NCBI GenBank assembly: GCA_019155205.2
Contig: JAHNZQ020000172.1
Location: 2,216,638-2,280,637 of the forward strand
Direction: 5' to 3'
Origin: Gracilaria vermiculophylla
Taxonomy: Eukaryota > Rhodophyta > Florideophyceae > Gracilariales > Gracilariaceae
Length of the DNA stretch: 64,000 bases
Both the position numbers and the translations under genes were made by a program. Below the pieces are notes generated by a model. It was given only the letters and a program-made list of their open reading frames with translations, searched no databases and had not been told where the DNA came from. This document shows, in pieces, positions 12,085 through 22,892 of the stretch (position 1 is its first letter; every line of letters starts with the position of its first letter).

Positions 12085-12745
12085 TGAATCTTCTTATTTT
12101 ACCAGTTTCGTAACTATGGTTCAAAGGATTAGCTTATTCACTCAGACTGTACCAAACGAGCTTTGATCGCAAAACAACCACGTGAGCTCAGTCACCAGTT
12201 TAAAATCTTTCTGAAGTCAAAAGATTAGTCTACGTGGTACTTCACGAGTGGCAATAGAAACTTGGTGGCAGAGGTGGCTGTCCACAGAAGAACCGTATGA
12301 GCGGGTGCCGATTGAAAGGTAATTGATTAGAATTACAGCCTCGTGATCCTAATAATTGTGTCTCATGGTTGGGCTAACGATTACTTAATGGATTTAGAGA
12401 TCTTCGTGTCGGGTAGAATGCAGGAATATCTCGAACACCAACAATCCACGTCACCAAACGTGGTGAAAAGTGGCCAAGTGGGACAAAGAAATGAGAAGAT
12501 CGCCGGTATGAGATCTATTGCTCAGATATTGTGAGACACTGGTGATACAGGCGTCCTATTGTCGTCACTGCTTTAAAATTCTTTGAGCCTATTCTTGGGT
12601 AAGAATTTGGTTGTTGGATGGCCTTTGCCACCCTCACTTGGAACTCAAACCCTTTAATATGCCCGCGAGGGCAGGTCTGCATGAAACCTCTCAGACTTAC
12701 ACGTGCGGCTAGCCCCTATTTGGCACAAGAAAAAGAATTAAGAAT
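12085..12745 (-). repeat. Gamma LTR-like repeat, copy 2
   Basis: Collinear with 5650-6330. Shared landmarks include ACCAGTTT, CTACGTGGTACTTCAC, GTGTCTCATGGTTGGG, TTCTTTGAGCCTATTCTTGGG and TTTGGCACAAG. It lies just downstream, on the minus strand, of a copia RNase H C-terminus relic (12760-13300), as copy 1 does. Divergence from copy 1 is large, so both insertions are old. Confidence 0.5.
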
Positions 12746-12759
12746 ATTATTTAGCTTTA

Positions 12760-13300
12760 AATGCCATACTCGTACAGATGCGCGGAGGCACCAGTGCTGC
12801 GTTTTCGAGCAGAGGCACTAGTGCGGCACTTGAAATATGGGTCTTTTCATACTTTTTAATTAAAAGTGGTAACTTCAACGTTAAAGCATGAGTTGCATCC
12901 GCTCTGGTTATCCAATCTTCGGTACTCCAAATTGCTCGCATCCTGAATGCTACAGATAGATTTCTTACAAGTGGTACTGTGATCGCTCTTGTACAAAATT
13001 TACTTTACCAGCTTTGCTGCAAAATGCTGTCCAAGCTTTACTACTTCCACTACTATGATACATCCACTACCGCAGTGTCATGTGACCCTCGCGGACCGCG
13101 CTTGCCATTTCTCTTTCCTGTCCTTTGAAAATAGTCATAAGCCTCGTACAATTAACTGCGGCAATCGGGGCCCCCCGTCTATGTAACCAAGTGCAATAGG
13201 GACGGCTCCGGCTCTTATAATCCTACTTAGTCGTTCTGTTTCATCGATACGGATTTACTGGCTGGGACCCCTCTAGTATAGAATGAATGGCTCCGTAGCG
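12760..13300 (-). pseudogene. Ty1/copia RNase H relic, copy 2
   Basis: Read downward from 13300, the minus strand gives an AGAVPIALGYIDGGP stretch and then KDRKEKWQARSAR. These resemble the copia connection segment (GA-x2-Y-x-A-x-xTRPDI ... P-x3-HW-x-A-x-R). The C-terminus follows at 12940-12760 with ALTLKLPLLIKKYEKTHI, comparable to the copy at 6380-6600. It is followed by a gamma LTR-like repeat. Stops and frameshifts are frequent. Confidence 0.4.
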
Positions 13301-13780
13301 TTTCACCGATTGCAATATGTTTTATTTCAAATACCATGCATAAAACCAATTTTGCCTCCTCGAGTTCTATGCCAAGCCAGCTAAAGACCAAGGAACTATG
13401 TTGCAGTCATACATCCCCATGGTTTTCACTGTAGTGCAATAACCTGCAAGCTATAGAAGACCATGAAGATGTTCGGGATCTTCCTCTACTAGAGGTGACC
13501 CAGTGGGTGGAGCCCTATCAAGAGATTGGCAGGACTATATCGGATTGTAAGGGGCGAAGCTTTTTCTTCTGCACTTGACCGGAGAGGCTGAAGAGGCAGA
13601 TTCTTCGAAGATGAGCATATGAGGCGTGTGCCTATCATCTAAGGACGGAAATGGCAAGATAAAGATGTAGCGCGATCCGTTAGGCCCACTTGATCCACAT
13701 AAAGCGATTGTGTCATACTGATGGGTAGTGGTGCGCAGTAAGGCAAACAACCGCAAAACCAGTAATATATACTCACACAA
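13301..13780. other. No recognisable gene
   Basis: Upstream part of the minus-strand copia region. No motif could be confirmed. It ends with the target site CACAA (13776-13780) of the adjacent solo LTR. Confidence 0.4.
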
Positions 13781-14353
13781 TGTAGTACAGTGGATCCTAA
13801 GGTGATATTGTAGTGGGACTTTACGACGGGGTATTCCTCTTTACGACGGAATATTCCTAAGGAGAGCTCGTATTTTATAAACTGAGCCCCGCGGTGCGTC
13901 GCTCGGCCCACATGCTCTTCAGTACCCTTAAGGAACGGTAGGATTTAGATTTATTTTAGTTAATTGGCGAAGGTAATTACTTTAGTGGTGAGACCTGCCG
14001 AGGCGGGCTATCGGTGGGTTACTTAGCCTACCGCTCGAGCTCCACCCCTAAAAAATGAAACCAAGTACCCTTGAGTGTACGTCTTTCTTTCCGGTTGGGG
14101 ACTGTCTTCGAAGATCCTCAAGTTTCTTAGCCACCGATCCCCAGGTTGCCTCGTAGAAGCGCCTGTAGGAGAATTGTCCGCCCACATAGCCTCCCGCTCC
14201 GCTTGGTGTTTGCGGACCCCCTTTCCGAACTCTCCCGGATTGTGGCAGCGAGTACTGGAGACCACTTTTAGAAACTCATGCCTTTGGACTAAAGAAAAAC
14301 TTCTAGCGCATGTTGTGCGCTATTACCTCGAAATGAGAACTGACGGTACCACA
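13781..14353 (+). mobile_element. Solo alpha LTR with 5-bp target duplication CACAA
   Basis: A complete alpha LTR (573 bp) from TGTAGTACAGTGG to GACGGTACCACA. It is flanked by the perfect duplication CACAA (13776-13780 and 14354-14358). A 5-bp duplication is usual for Ty3/gypsy integrases. It differs from the chromovirus copies by scattered substitutions and by a duplicated TTTACGACG segment near 13820-13850. It has lost its element by LTR-LTR recombination. Confidence 0.92.
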
Positions 14354-14358
14354 CACAA

Positions 14359-15557
14359 AGTACAAGCACAGTGCAACTGGTACAGTATATTCCAATTATG
14401 TGCACTTTATGTCGAAAACGGCAAACTAGCACCCGTGTGTCATGGGATGTCCCTCGTAAAGGAGTAGACACGGCTGCATGCGTAATGTTCAGAGCTGGAA
14501 CCTTGGTTGCTGCTTACTGCGGGTGGAAGCGGTGACGCCGGCGCCCCTAAGTACCATCCTGTAGAGTAGAGTACTTTAGCGTAAAGTAAAATAACAAAAT
14601 AAATAAATACGAAAAAGGCTCTGCCATCCTGTCCTTGCACCTATTGTGCACAGTGCACTCTATCTACATCCGGGGCCTGCCCGTGCCATCCATTCGTACT
14701 GCAATAATTACCCGGCAGTAGCCGTTCTCTTAGTCAAAGCCGAGCGAAAACCAGAATTATGGGAAAAATACAAGTATAAGCAAATCAATCTCCCTGGGGG
14801 CCGCACTTCACAGACCAAATCTGCCGTTTAAGACTTCAAAATTGGAAATGATCAGAGTAAGGAGTACATAGGTTTTACTTCACTTCCAAACTACGTAAAA
14901 GGTTCCAAAAGCTGGTGTGGTCAATAATTGTCGAAATAAACGGTGACTAATCAGATCCACTATTAAGAAGATGTGAAAATGCAGAATGCATTAGATATTG
15001 CATAGCAATTTTGGTTAGTTCCTGTTATCTACCGTAACTTCTATGTGGATAAATGTGATGAATAAAATTTTTGTTGACATTTCTTTCTTCCCAAAAAATA
15101 TTTAAGGTCATTGCAGGCAAGAAAACGGTATTTAGTTTGACTATTGCACAGCGTGAAAGATGTATGTCAGTGTTTGTTGCTGGTTTCTACATTAGTATTT
15201 TCAAGCAACTTACGAGATAGTGTGGAATGAATATGACAAGTTAAGATGAGAATGGGATGTAGAACGCATTCAATCGTCCAAATATTTTGATGCACTCAGA
15301 GTTGTACGCATCACAGATACAATATGTCGGAGTACAAGTGTTTCAGCAACCGCCGCAATCATTTGGTGGCAAATCTTGTGAATGCTGCTGCATGAATTGT
15401 GATTTCAAAAAAATGTCAGTTTCTCTGCGGTGGTCGCAATTTTCCGAACCGGAACTCAGTGCCTCTGTAAGAAATTAAGAACTCAGATATGCCCCATTCC
15501 TTGGCAGACGAGGATATAAACTTTGATCGGTATGTTACTGTATCAAAAGAGGACGTA
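14359..15557. other. No recognisable gene
   Basis: Non-coding as far as I can see. The open frames on both strands are short and lack recognisable motifs. The region ends at the TA (15556-15557) flanking the left terminal inverted repeat of a Tc1/mariner element. Confidence 0.45.
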
Positions 15558-16848
15558 CAGACTGTTTGAAAAGCATACGAAATGCTGTGGATTCTGAAAA
15601 AAATACCCAATATATACTGTACACCTACAGAAATAGGTTTCTGAAAAACGTAAAGTCTAAAAACCGTTTAAAAAACATATGATCATCAACAACAAATCTT
15701 CACTGCGTGACGTTCAATAGTTGGATTTGCATCCTTTTCGCTGTATAACGCTAATGCAACGATTCAGCATCGAATTGATGTACTTTTCAACAGTTGAAAA
15801 TGTAATAGATTTCCAGCAACTTTTAATACAGTTTTTGAGTTCAAAAACTGTCTGAAATAACTTTTCATGCGCACAAGCCATCCTCGCCAGCACTCCCCAA
15901 ATGATTACGATTGGGTTCAGTTCTGGTGAGCGCGCCGGCCACTCTAAAACAGATACGTCTGACTCTTGTAGCCAATTTTTGATTAAAGATGCAGTGTGTA
16001 CAGGCACATTATCCTGTTGAAAAATGAAAATTTACTCATGGAAACACAGACCAAAAGGTAGGAAACAATTGTATAGAACTTCTTGATATTTTTCCGCGTT
16101 CATGGTTGTTTCAATAAATGCAATTTTGGTCAGATGTTTTTTAGGAATGCCACCATGACCATCACAGAGCCTCCACCTGAATGCCTGATGTAAAATTCAT
16201 GACATTCGTTGCGAAGATGGTGCCAATAATATTTGAAGCAATTGCAATATGGTCCATCTAAATGAAACTTTTTTTCGTCAGTAAGAATATTATTTTGGGT
16301 TTTTATTATTCCAGTAGTATTTTCCATCAAACCAGTCAACTTTCTTTTGCTTGTGATGGTCTTGGAGAAAGAAAGTTTTATTCATTTTTTAAAGTAAAAT
16401 ATATTTGTGTTGATTATCTGCATCCATATAGTTGATTCAGAAACGTTGAGAATGAGGTTTATTCCAATGTTTTGCACGCTCTTTTTTTTGCACAATTGTT
16501 TTATAATTCCCCTTTTTTTCTGTTGGTCTGAGCTTCTTAGGGCGTCCTGGAGATCGTTTCAAAGCATAAAGAGTCGGACTTTCGAGAAAAGTAGCAATTG
16601 CAACCGTAATTTAGAACGCTTTCATTTTCGAGCGATAGCACTGTTGGAGTGTTTCTTGGCGATTAACTTTATGATGTAAAGCTGTTCTTGCTTTGAAAGT
16701 GGAGGAGCTCGAGCCTTTTTTACTAGAAAGAAGACGGTGTACATATCCTTTCGAAGCAATTCTGTACAGACTAATTTATATGCAAAATATAGCCTGCAGC
16801 ACAGTTTTGGGGCACTTTTTAGGGGTAATATGTTTTTGAAACGCACTG
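15558..16848 (-). mobile_element. Tc1/mariner-type DNA transposon (decayed)
   Basis: A 1291-bp unit bounded by short inverted ends. These are CAGACTGTTTGAAAAGCATA at 15558, preceded by TA, and CAGTGCGTTTCAAAAACATA reading inward from 16848. The right flank is CA rather than TA, probably one substitution. The size, TA target and terminal CAGT-type repeats are typical of Tc1 elements. The transposase runs on the minus strand. The element at 31939-33221 has nearly the same length and related ends. Confidence 0.75.
15716..16740 (-). pseudogene. Tc1-family transposase, broken
   Basis: N-terminal helix-turn-helix near 16720-16620: APPLSKQEQLYIIKLIAKKH then SNSAIARK. A GRPKKLRPTEKK hinge typical of Tc1 proteins lies around 16530. 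The first catalytic region (TDEKKFHLDGPY, Asp present) is at 16290-16240. The C-terminal catalytic region DN-x-PVHTASLIKNWLQE is at 16020-15960, with the Asp before NVPVHT lying at a frame break. LEWPARSPELNPI then (V)IIWG at 15940-15890 holds the final acidic residue and the W-P-x-x-SP-(E/D)-LNPIE-x-(I/L)W signature. At least three frameshifts and one stop break it. The family's reaction is cut-and-paste transposition into TA. Confidence 0.8.
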
Positions 16849-16970
16849 CATTACGGTTTTCGGCAGAAACACTGGGTGAAAACTGGATTTTTCGGCAAAA
16901 TATGTAAAGTCTACTTCAAAAGGATAGGATACGTGGGACTTTGTTTTCGGAAAAGCTTGAGCTAAAGAAC

Positions 16971-17300
16971 CATTTCAAAATCATAGGACATTTCAAATGT
17001 TAAACTTCAATGTTCTCTTTTCAGTAGCTGATTTTCGCTTTTGTGAGCTACATTTGACTAATTTCACGCTTTAGCGTTGCCTTTCTCTAAGATCTGATGA
17101 TTTAAATATTCAAATACTTTGTGCTACATTTAATAGAAGTTTTTAAAAATCGAAAGCTGTTTAGAATGGTGTGTAATGACCAGGAAGCATTACAGCGAGA
17201 ATATGTTACTCAATTTCAAAGGGGTGTAAACGTAAGCGAATTAAACGCGCACGTAAATGCGGTGTATTACTTTGTAGTTGGCAAAGAAGGTTTTGGACTT
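16971..17300 (+). pseudogene. Second Tc1/mariner-like element, N-terminal fragment
   Basis: About 280 bp is homologous, in opposite orientation, to 32840-33115 inside the mariner-like element at 31939-33221. Shared blocks include TTTCAAAATCA(T/C)AGGACATTTCA, TGATTTTCGCTTTTGT, TTAGAATGG and GGGGTGTAA. The plus strand encodes an HTH-like start (ALQREYVTQFQRGVNVSEL) near 17190-17260, where the right copy has FQRGVSER. The terminal repeat on this side is not recognisable and the 3' part is lost. It directly abuts the first Tc1 element. Confidence 0.55.
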
Positions 17301-17761
17301 GTGTGGACGTACTGAACTGGCGCACAGTGTTGGTATCATTTCGAATAAGATAGGTAACGTTTTCTAAAAAGATGTGCGAAAGCATTTTAAAGGCAGGTTT
17401 GAGTGTATAATGGTGGATTATTGTGAGTTGCGAACCTTCCCGACGGGTTTTTAGCAACGTCAGTTTCAACGTCAGTTTCAATTTTTCGGACTTGCAATTG
17501 CAGACTTCCGGCTACCCAACGTTGTTAAAACGGAGAAAATTTGGTAGGGTTTTCACGAAAACCCTGTTTTTGGGTGTTTAATGAATGTTTTTGGCAAAGC
17601 TTTAAATTTGAGGGGTTAGGGGAAGGTTTTCTGGTCGAGAATAATGGCAAAATTGCATTATTTGAAAAAAGAATACCTTCCCATACACACGAAAAAACTG
17701 GGCTTTGCCTAGTTGTTTTCATGTAGCATTGGCAAAACATGCCTCATAAGGCGCTCACAGC
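17301..17761. other. No recognisable gene
   Basis: Contains a short tandem duplication AACGTCAGTTTC (about 17455-17480). A 61-codon frame on each strand at 17541-17740 lacks any recognisable motif. Plus-strand G+T enrichment starts here. Confidence 0.4.
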
Positions 17762-17946
17762 GTTAGGGGTTTAGGGGTAAGGGGTTGAGTTTTTCGGCCA
17801 GCAGAAGACGTAGTTAGCGGTTTAGGGGTTAAGGAGGAGGGGTTTAGGAGCGGTTTGTCGCCTCGATGACCAGATAGCAGTGGTTTAGGGGTTCATGAGG
17901 TCGCCCGTGAGATATGCCGGCGGTTTGTCGCCTCGATGACCAGATA
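17762..17946 (+). repeat. Telomere-like TTTAGGGG motifs and a 26-bp direct repeat
   Basis: GTTAGGGGTTTAGGGG occurs at 17762, and GGTTTAGGGGTT or GGGGTTTAGG recurs near 17819, 17840 and 17882. These are degenerate interstitial copies of a TTTAGGG-like unit. A perfect 26-bp repeat beginning CGGTTTGTCGCCTCGATGAC lies at 17851-17876 and 17921-17946. Confidence 0.6.
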
Positions 17947-20239
17947 TGATATAGATTTTAATTTATTTATAAAACTCAGAAATATTTGTGTTTTAAGTCG
18001 TAGGTTACAGATGGGATACCCTGAGTCAACATACGTCGTTGCTCGTAAGTCAGAGTGTGACGGTAAGGGTTTTTGAAGGCGGTCAGGCCACTGCCTCAAA
18101 ATTAATGAAAATTGTAGCCCATTGCATTTCCGCTTCATTTTGAGGGGTTTTCTCGGCGGGTAATGCTTAGTGAAGAAGCTTAACATATTTTTGTTTTCAC
18201 CAAAATTGCAGTGCACAGCATAACTTGAGCTCTAAAACAACTTGGAATGTTAAACTTTTGTTTGATGTGATATGTAAAGCACTGCAGTTGATGTAAATCA
18301 AAATTGCACTCAATTTGAAATGCATTGTTTTGCGCATGTTTGTATTTTGTCAGTGCTAATCGCACGATGAAGCATGTTAATGTGCTCACTGTAAGCTTTC
18401 AAAACGAAGGTTTATTGTGTGATACGAACAAAAAGAAATTTCAAGTGTGATTCATGTCCATTTTTTCTGGCATTTATTAACGTATGGTTGTTTTGTAGTG
18501 GAATGTTTAGTGCACAAGGCAAAACAAGGATTATTATTGTCATTATTAGGAGTGCCTCTAGAAGGTTATGTTTGTATTGCACTACATATTAAAGAAAAAT
18601 GAAATGAAAATAAGAATAATGGCAAAAGTGCAAGCTACGGTTTAAAACATTGTGTTGCACGCTTTTACTGTGAAAGATGTGGTGTGGTTTCCAAAACGGG
18701 TGAGGACGTGTAAACGGAGGAGAAATAATACGGTGCGAGTTTAAACTGGGCTTTGTTTTTGAAACGCAAAGTTGAACGGTTTTAGGGAACGGAACGGGTA
18801 CAGTACGCTGCTGCGCTTTTTTTTTTTTGCGAGCGTTATGCGTGTTGAATAATTTTTATAACGCACCGTAGCTTGTGTGCTTGGATGTAAGCGCACGAAA
18901 AGGTATTTAGCCGAAAGAAAGCAGGACGGTTTTTAAATTAGCACTCCAAAACAAAACAAAATAAAGCGCGGATTTAAACAATTATGGAGAGTGTTTGGGG
19001 ATTATTGGCAAAGATGAAGTACGGTGACAATGGGCAGTTTAACAATACAGAGTTGTGAATTGAAGCCAGACTTGAGGGGGTAGTAGAGTACATGGTGGAA
19101 TGATGAGAAAGAGTGTATTTGAAAAGTGTAATGTACTGTGGTTGTATTTGTGGCACGTGGTTGAAGGTGGTAGCTAAAACAAAATACGGTTAACGACTAG
19201 TAAAAAGGTGCTTTAGAGCAATGTACACGTGAAGGAGGATTAACGTATAAAACTGTTGTATTTGATGACAAAGGTGCAGTCATAAAAAAAAAAGAAGAAA
19301 AAGAAAGGTTTTACCCGTTTTGAGCTGTGTTTTGTATGCGCATGGAAATATATTGAGACATTTGATCATTTGATGGAACAGAATGGGTGGAGAGAACAGA
19401 GTTTTGTACGGCGTTACGGGTGCAGCGCAAGAAGGGAATGGTTTGTGTGCGTGTGTGATTACAATTGCTTACACTGAGTGGTACGTTGAGGTGTGTGTAT
19501 CGCGGTGGGGCGGAAAAAAACACTGGTGCAAGCACAAGCGCGATGGGAACGGTGGCGCGCACTTGGAAAACAACACACGTAAAAACTGGGCTGCGTGATG
19601 TGTTGAAAAAGAGCATATTGCACATAAGAAAAGGCGCAATGTTGGGCATTAAACGGTTGCAAGAATTTACAAGCAGTACAGCCTTTAAAACGAACTATAC
19701 AGCTTGGTGCAGGAAAAAAAAAAAAAAAAAAAAAGGGGGCTTGTCACTGTGCAGCATATTTTTTAAAGTAATATAGCCAGCACTTTATTGCTCTATAACC
19801 GGCAACACGCTCAAGAGTAAAAAAAAGGAGTAGCAGCAGCCAGTATGAGTGTAAAATGCGTATTGTCAGCCAAGCGGCTACGCTTCTACGTGTGTGGCTG
19901 GTAAAATGTGTATAAACACGATGTTCAAGTGGGTTGCCAGCATTTTCAGTTTGGCAACAGCGCCGGCAAAGGGCGCTTGCACAGCACTTTTGGTCGCATT
20001 AGCTGTGATGAACAAACAATGAGGGCGCCGAATGTATGAGCTGTTGTGCACAAAGCACATGTTTGTGCGCACATTATAGTTAATTTGCATGTCCTGCGTG
20101 CGTGCCAAAACTTTTGTTTTGTTGACAGCCAAATGGTTTTCAGATTGAGACGTATTGCACAAGAGCTCACAAAAAAACTGCAGCAAACGATGAGTTGTCT
20201 GAAACATGTTTTTCTGAAAAAAAAAAAAAAAAAAGAGAG
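17947..20239. other. Non-coding, G-biased flank of the GC island
   Basis: No recognisable coding sequence. The plus strand is visibly richer in G than C: in 18661-18720 I count 22 G against 7 C. It holds A or T homopolymers near 18821, 19287, 19710 (about 20 A) and 20218. Confidence 0.5.
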
Positions 20240-20797
20240 ACATGAACATGGCGTCGGTAGGCGCGCGCGACGGGCGGGCGCGTGCGCGTGCGCGGCGCTG
20301 CGGTGCGCGGAGCGCGGTGCGCGGGCGGGCGGCGGGCGCAGCGGCGCAAAGGCAGAGCGCGCGAGCGCGGGCGCGCGCGTCGGGGCGTTGGCCAGAAACG
20401 AAGCGGCTACGCTCCGCGCGGCGCCCGTGGCGCAGTTGGACGCACGCCAGCGGCTGCGCGTCGCGGCGGTGCAGCAGGCAGCAGCGGCGGCGGCGCTGCG
20501 GAAGCGCTGGGCGTGCTGACGGTGGTGCCGCCGCGTTAAAAGTGCGTGCACATTTATGCGATGACGTAACTGCGCTGGTTTTTTGCAAAATGGAAAAAAA
20601 AAAGGAAGAGGGCGCGTTATTGATTTACACGTTGCACAACAATGGACACGCTGCGGTGGAACGAAGGGAACAGCGGGGAAGAGGTTGCGGAGCGAGTCAG
20701 TCAATACGGGCGCGCACAGGCGAACAATGCATGGCTGACGGCGGCGGTGAAGAGCGCGCGGGGGAGCCACACATGCGGCGCGAGCGCGCGGGAGCGG

Positions 20798-20798
<1 letters not shown>
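20240..20798. other. GC-rich low-complexity block
   Basis: Alternating GCGCG and GGCGGGCG sequence opens all six frames, so the long frames here are composition artefacts rather than genes. The composition matches the island at 25.2-30.1 kb. The intervening 20.9-25.1 kb carries a solo LTR and a transposon, so the two GC-rich parts may once have been contiguous. Confidence 0.5.

Positions 20799-20853
<55 letters not shown>
20799..20853 (+). repeat. Homopolymer run of 55 G
   Basis: An uninterrupted run of 55 G directly after GC-rich sequence. The true length is uncertain because such runs are prone to sequencing and assembly error. It marks the sharp end of the GC-rich block. Confidence 0.8.
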
Positions 20854-20855
<2 letters not shown>

Positions 20856-21183
20856 CCATTCGATGAGGGGCTCTCCATGCGTTTGTCGTGGTGGTAGGGT
20901 GACTTTGGGGTGAGGTGATGTGTGGTACTTGGGTTGTCGCAGGGATGTTGAAGGCGGTTGGAGGGAGCTGTTGCTTAGAGAGGTTGAGAGAGCGTGGGCG
21001 AGAGGAGTAGGTGCGAACCCCGAAGGGAGTCGGGTGAGTGTCAAGAAGGTATTGGTTGCCCACTAATGATGCCGTGGCACCAACGTCACGTATACGGTAA
21101 TGGGGGTGTGGACGGATGGTGGCTGCACGTGAAGGCGTGAACGCTACTAATCCGTACCGGGAGGCGAGAGAGGCAATGGATAT
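20854..21183. other. No recognisable gene
   Basis: G-rich intergenic sequence. It ends with GATAT (21179-21183), which matches GATTT (21739-21743) at four of five bases as the decayed target duplication of the next LTR. Confidence 0.5.
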
Positions 21184-21738
21184 TGTAGTACAGTGGCTCC
21201 TAAGGAAAAAATGGTGGTGTGGCCGAATGGTATAATATTCCTCAGCAGGGCTCGTATTTTATTAGCTTGGGTCACGTGGTGCATAATACCGCCCACCTGC
21301 GCTACAGTATCCTTAAGCGACGGTAGAATTATTATTTATTTTAGTTAATTTACGCAGGTAAGTAGTACAGTAGTGAGACCTGCCGAGACGGGCTCCCAGT
21401 TTGATAATTAATCTGCCGGGTGAGCTCCACCTCTGGGGAAGTAAAGAGAAGCACCCTTGAGTCTTCATCTACTTTTCCGGTTGGAATCTCTCGTCGATCA
21501 ATTCAGGTTTCTAAGCCACCGATCCTCAGGTCGCATCGTAGCAACGCCTGTAGGAGCATTGTCCACCCAGTAAACCTTCCTCTCCGCTTGGTGTTTGCGG
21601 ATCCCCTTTAATAATTCCCTCGGCTCGCGACAGCGGATAATGGAGATCATCTTTAGGAACCCGCACCTTTGGAGTCAACAAAAACTTCTAATAGACGTTT
21701 TGCTTTACTACCTCGAGAGGAGGGCTGACAGTACCACA
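21184..21738 (+). mobile_element. Solo alpha LTR with imperfect target duplication
   Basis: A complete 555-bp alpha LTR, from TGTAGTACAGTGGCTCC to GACAGTACCACA, with no PBS or internal region. The flanks GATAT and GATTT are a likely 5-bp duplication with one substitution. It closely resembles the chromovirus LTRs at 52582 and 62571. Confidence 0.9.
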
Positions 21739-22892
21739 GATTTGAGGTTCCGTCTGATGTGCGGCGAGTGGCCGGCGCTGGGGATGTGGAGGGTTTCATG
21801 AGTTATCGGGATTGTGATCGGCCCCTGTTTTGTAATGGGAGAGAAGGTGCCATTGAGCGAGATAGTGCAAGTATGATGGAGGGGTGTAGGCAAGGAACGT
21901 TGGAGATGTGCAAGATGGGAGGGATGCGCGGCGCAGTTGAGGAGGAATATACCGTTCTCCGGGAGCTGGATGTCGGTCGCAAGATTGTACTCTAAAGTGG
22001 TCATGCGAAGGAAGCGTTCATTACGTAGGCGTTGGTCAGAGGGTAGGTCCTGCGCAGCGTGTGCGTGCGCCTCTCATTTAACTTGTTGTAGGTGGAAATC
22101 TTCATTACTATGGGTGACACAACCGTGCACACCGCAACATTTGTTAGTGTATCCGTGGGGACGAGGATGATTGGAGTACGGCTTAGCTCGAGTCCGACGT
22201 AGGCGCAGTACTGGTTTCAGGCTCTGTGGAGGAGCAGGAGGGAGAGCGTTGTACGGTAGGGCGCTCTGCAGAGGAGCAGCAGGGAAAGCGGTGTACGGAA
22301 GAGAACTCTGTAATCGCGACGAAACAGTTGTGGTTTGTTGGAGAAACAGTGCTTGTTAGAGACGATTGGTGAATTCACTGATGGAGAGGGGTGGAGAATC
22401 TGCCATGACAATAGCTTGTTGATAAAAATCGGGATGCGACATCAATCCGTTCATGAGGTATTTCACAGTGATGCGTTCATCATCGATATGTGGAAACTCT
22501 GCATTCAATATTTTGGTTCTTATGGCAAGGTTTTGAGAGATGTAGTCCTTTGTGGACGTCCTATCGGCAAATGTAATACTGCAAGCCCCCTAATCAAGGG
22601 CATCGTGATCCTTCATGTTACTCTGTCGGATGTGTGCCGACAGAAGGTTTACGGTCTGTAGGGGAGATCTGAGGAGGATGTCTGTAGGGAGGTGTTCGAA
22701 AATGTTGTCAGGAAGGTTTTGCATAAAAAGAAATTTGATTTTGTATATATTTTTTGGATGTGTGTTTGCAATATCTTAGTCGCTGGGAGTAAGGACATCC
22801 GAGGTGAGTATATTGTCAGCAGCAATGAGAGCAGCGTTGAAGATTTAAGCGTCTTTCTAGAATACAAAGTTTTTGTAAGAGAGCTTGGGTTG
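21739..22892. other. Spacer with 42-bp tandem duplication; no recognisable gene
   Basis: Purine-rich sequence downstream of a minus-strand transposon pseudogene. Two imperfect copies of about 42 bp (CTCTG(T/C)(G/A)GAGGAGCAG ... GTGTACGG) lie at 22221-22304. No open frame on either strand carries a motif I recognise. It may hold the decayed end of the DDE-YqaJ transposon. Confidence 0.4.

Noticed and set aside
17851..17946. CRISPR-like direct repeats (26 bp, 70-bp spacing)
   Set aside because: Only two copies, in eukaryotic repeat-rich DNA without cas genes. Better described as a short duplication.
19946..20878. Minus-strand 310-codon frame beginning with a polyproline run
   Set aside because: The polyproline is the 55-G homopolymer and the rest is GC-rich composition plus AT-rich flank; no domain or splice logic.
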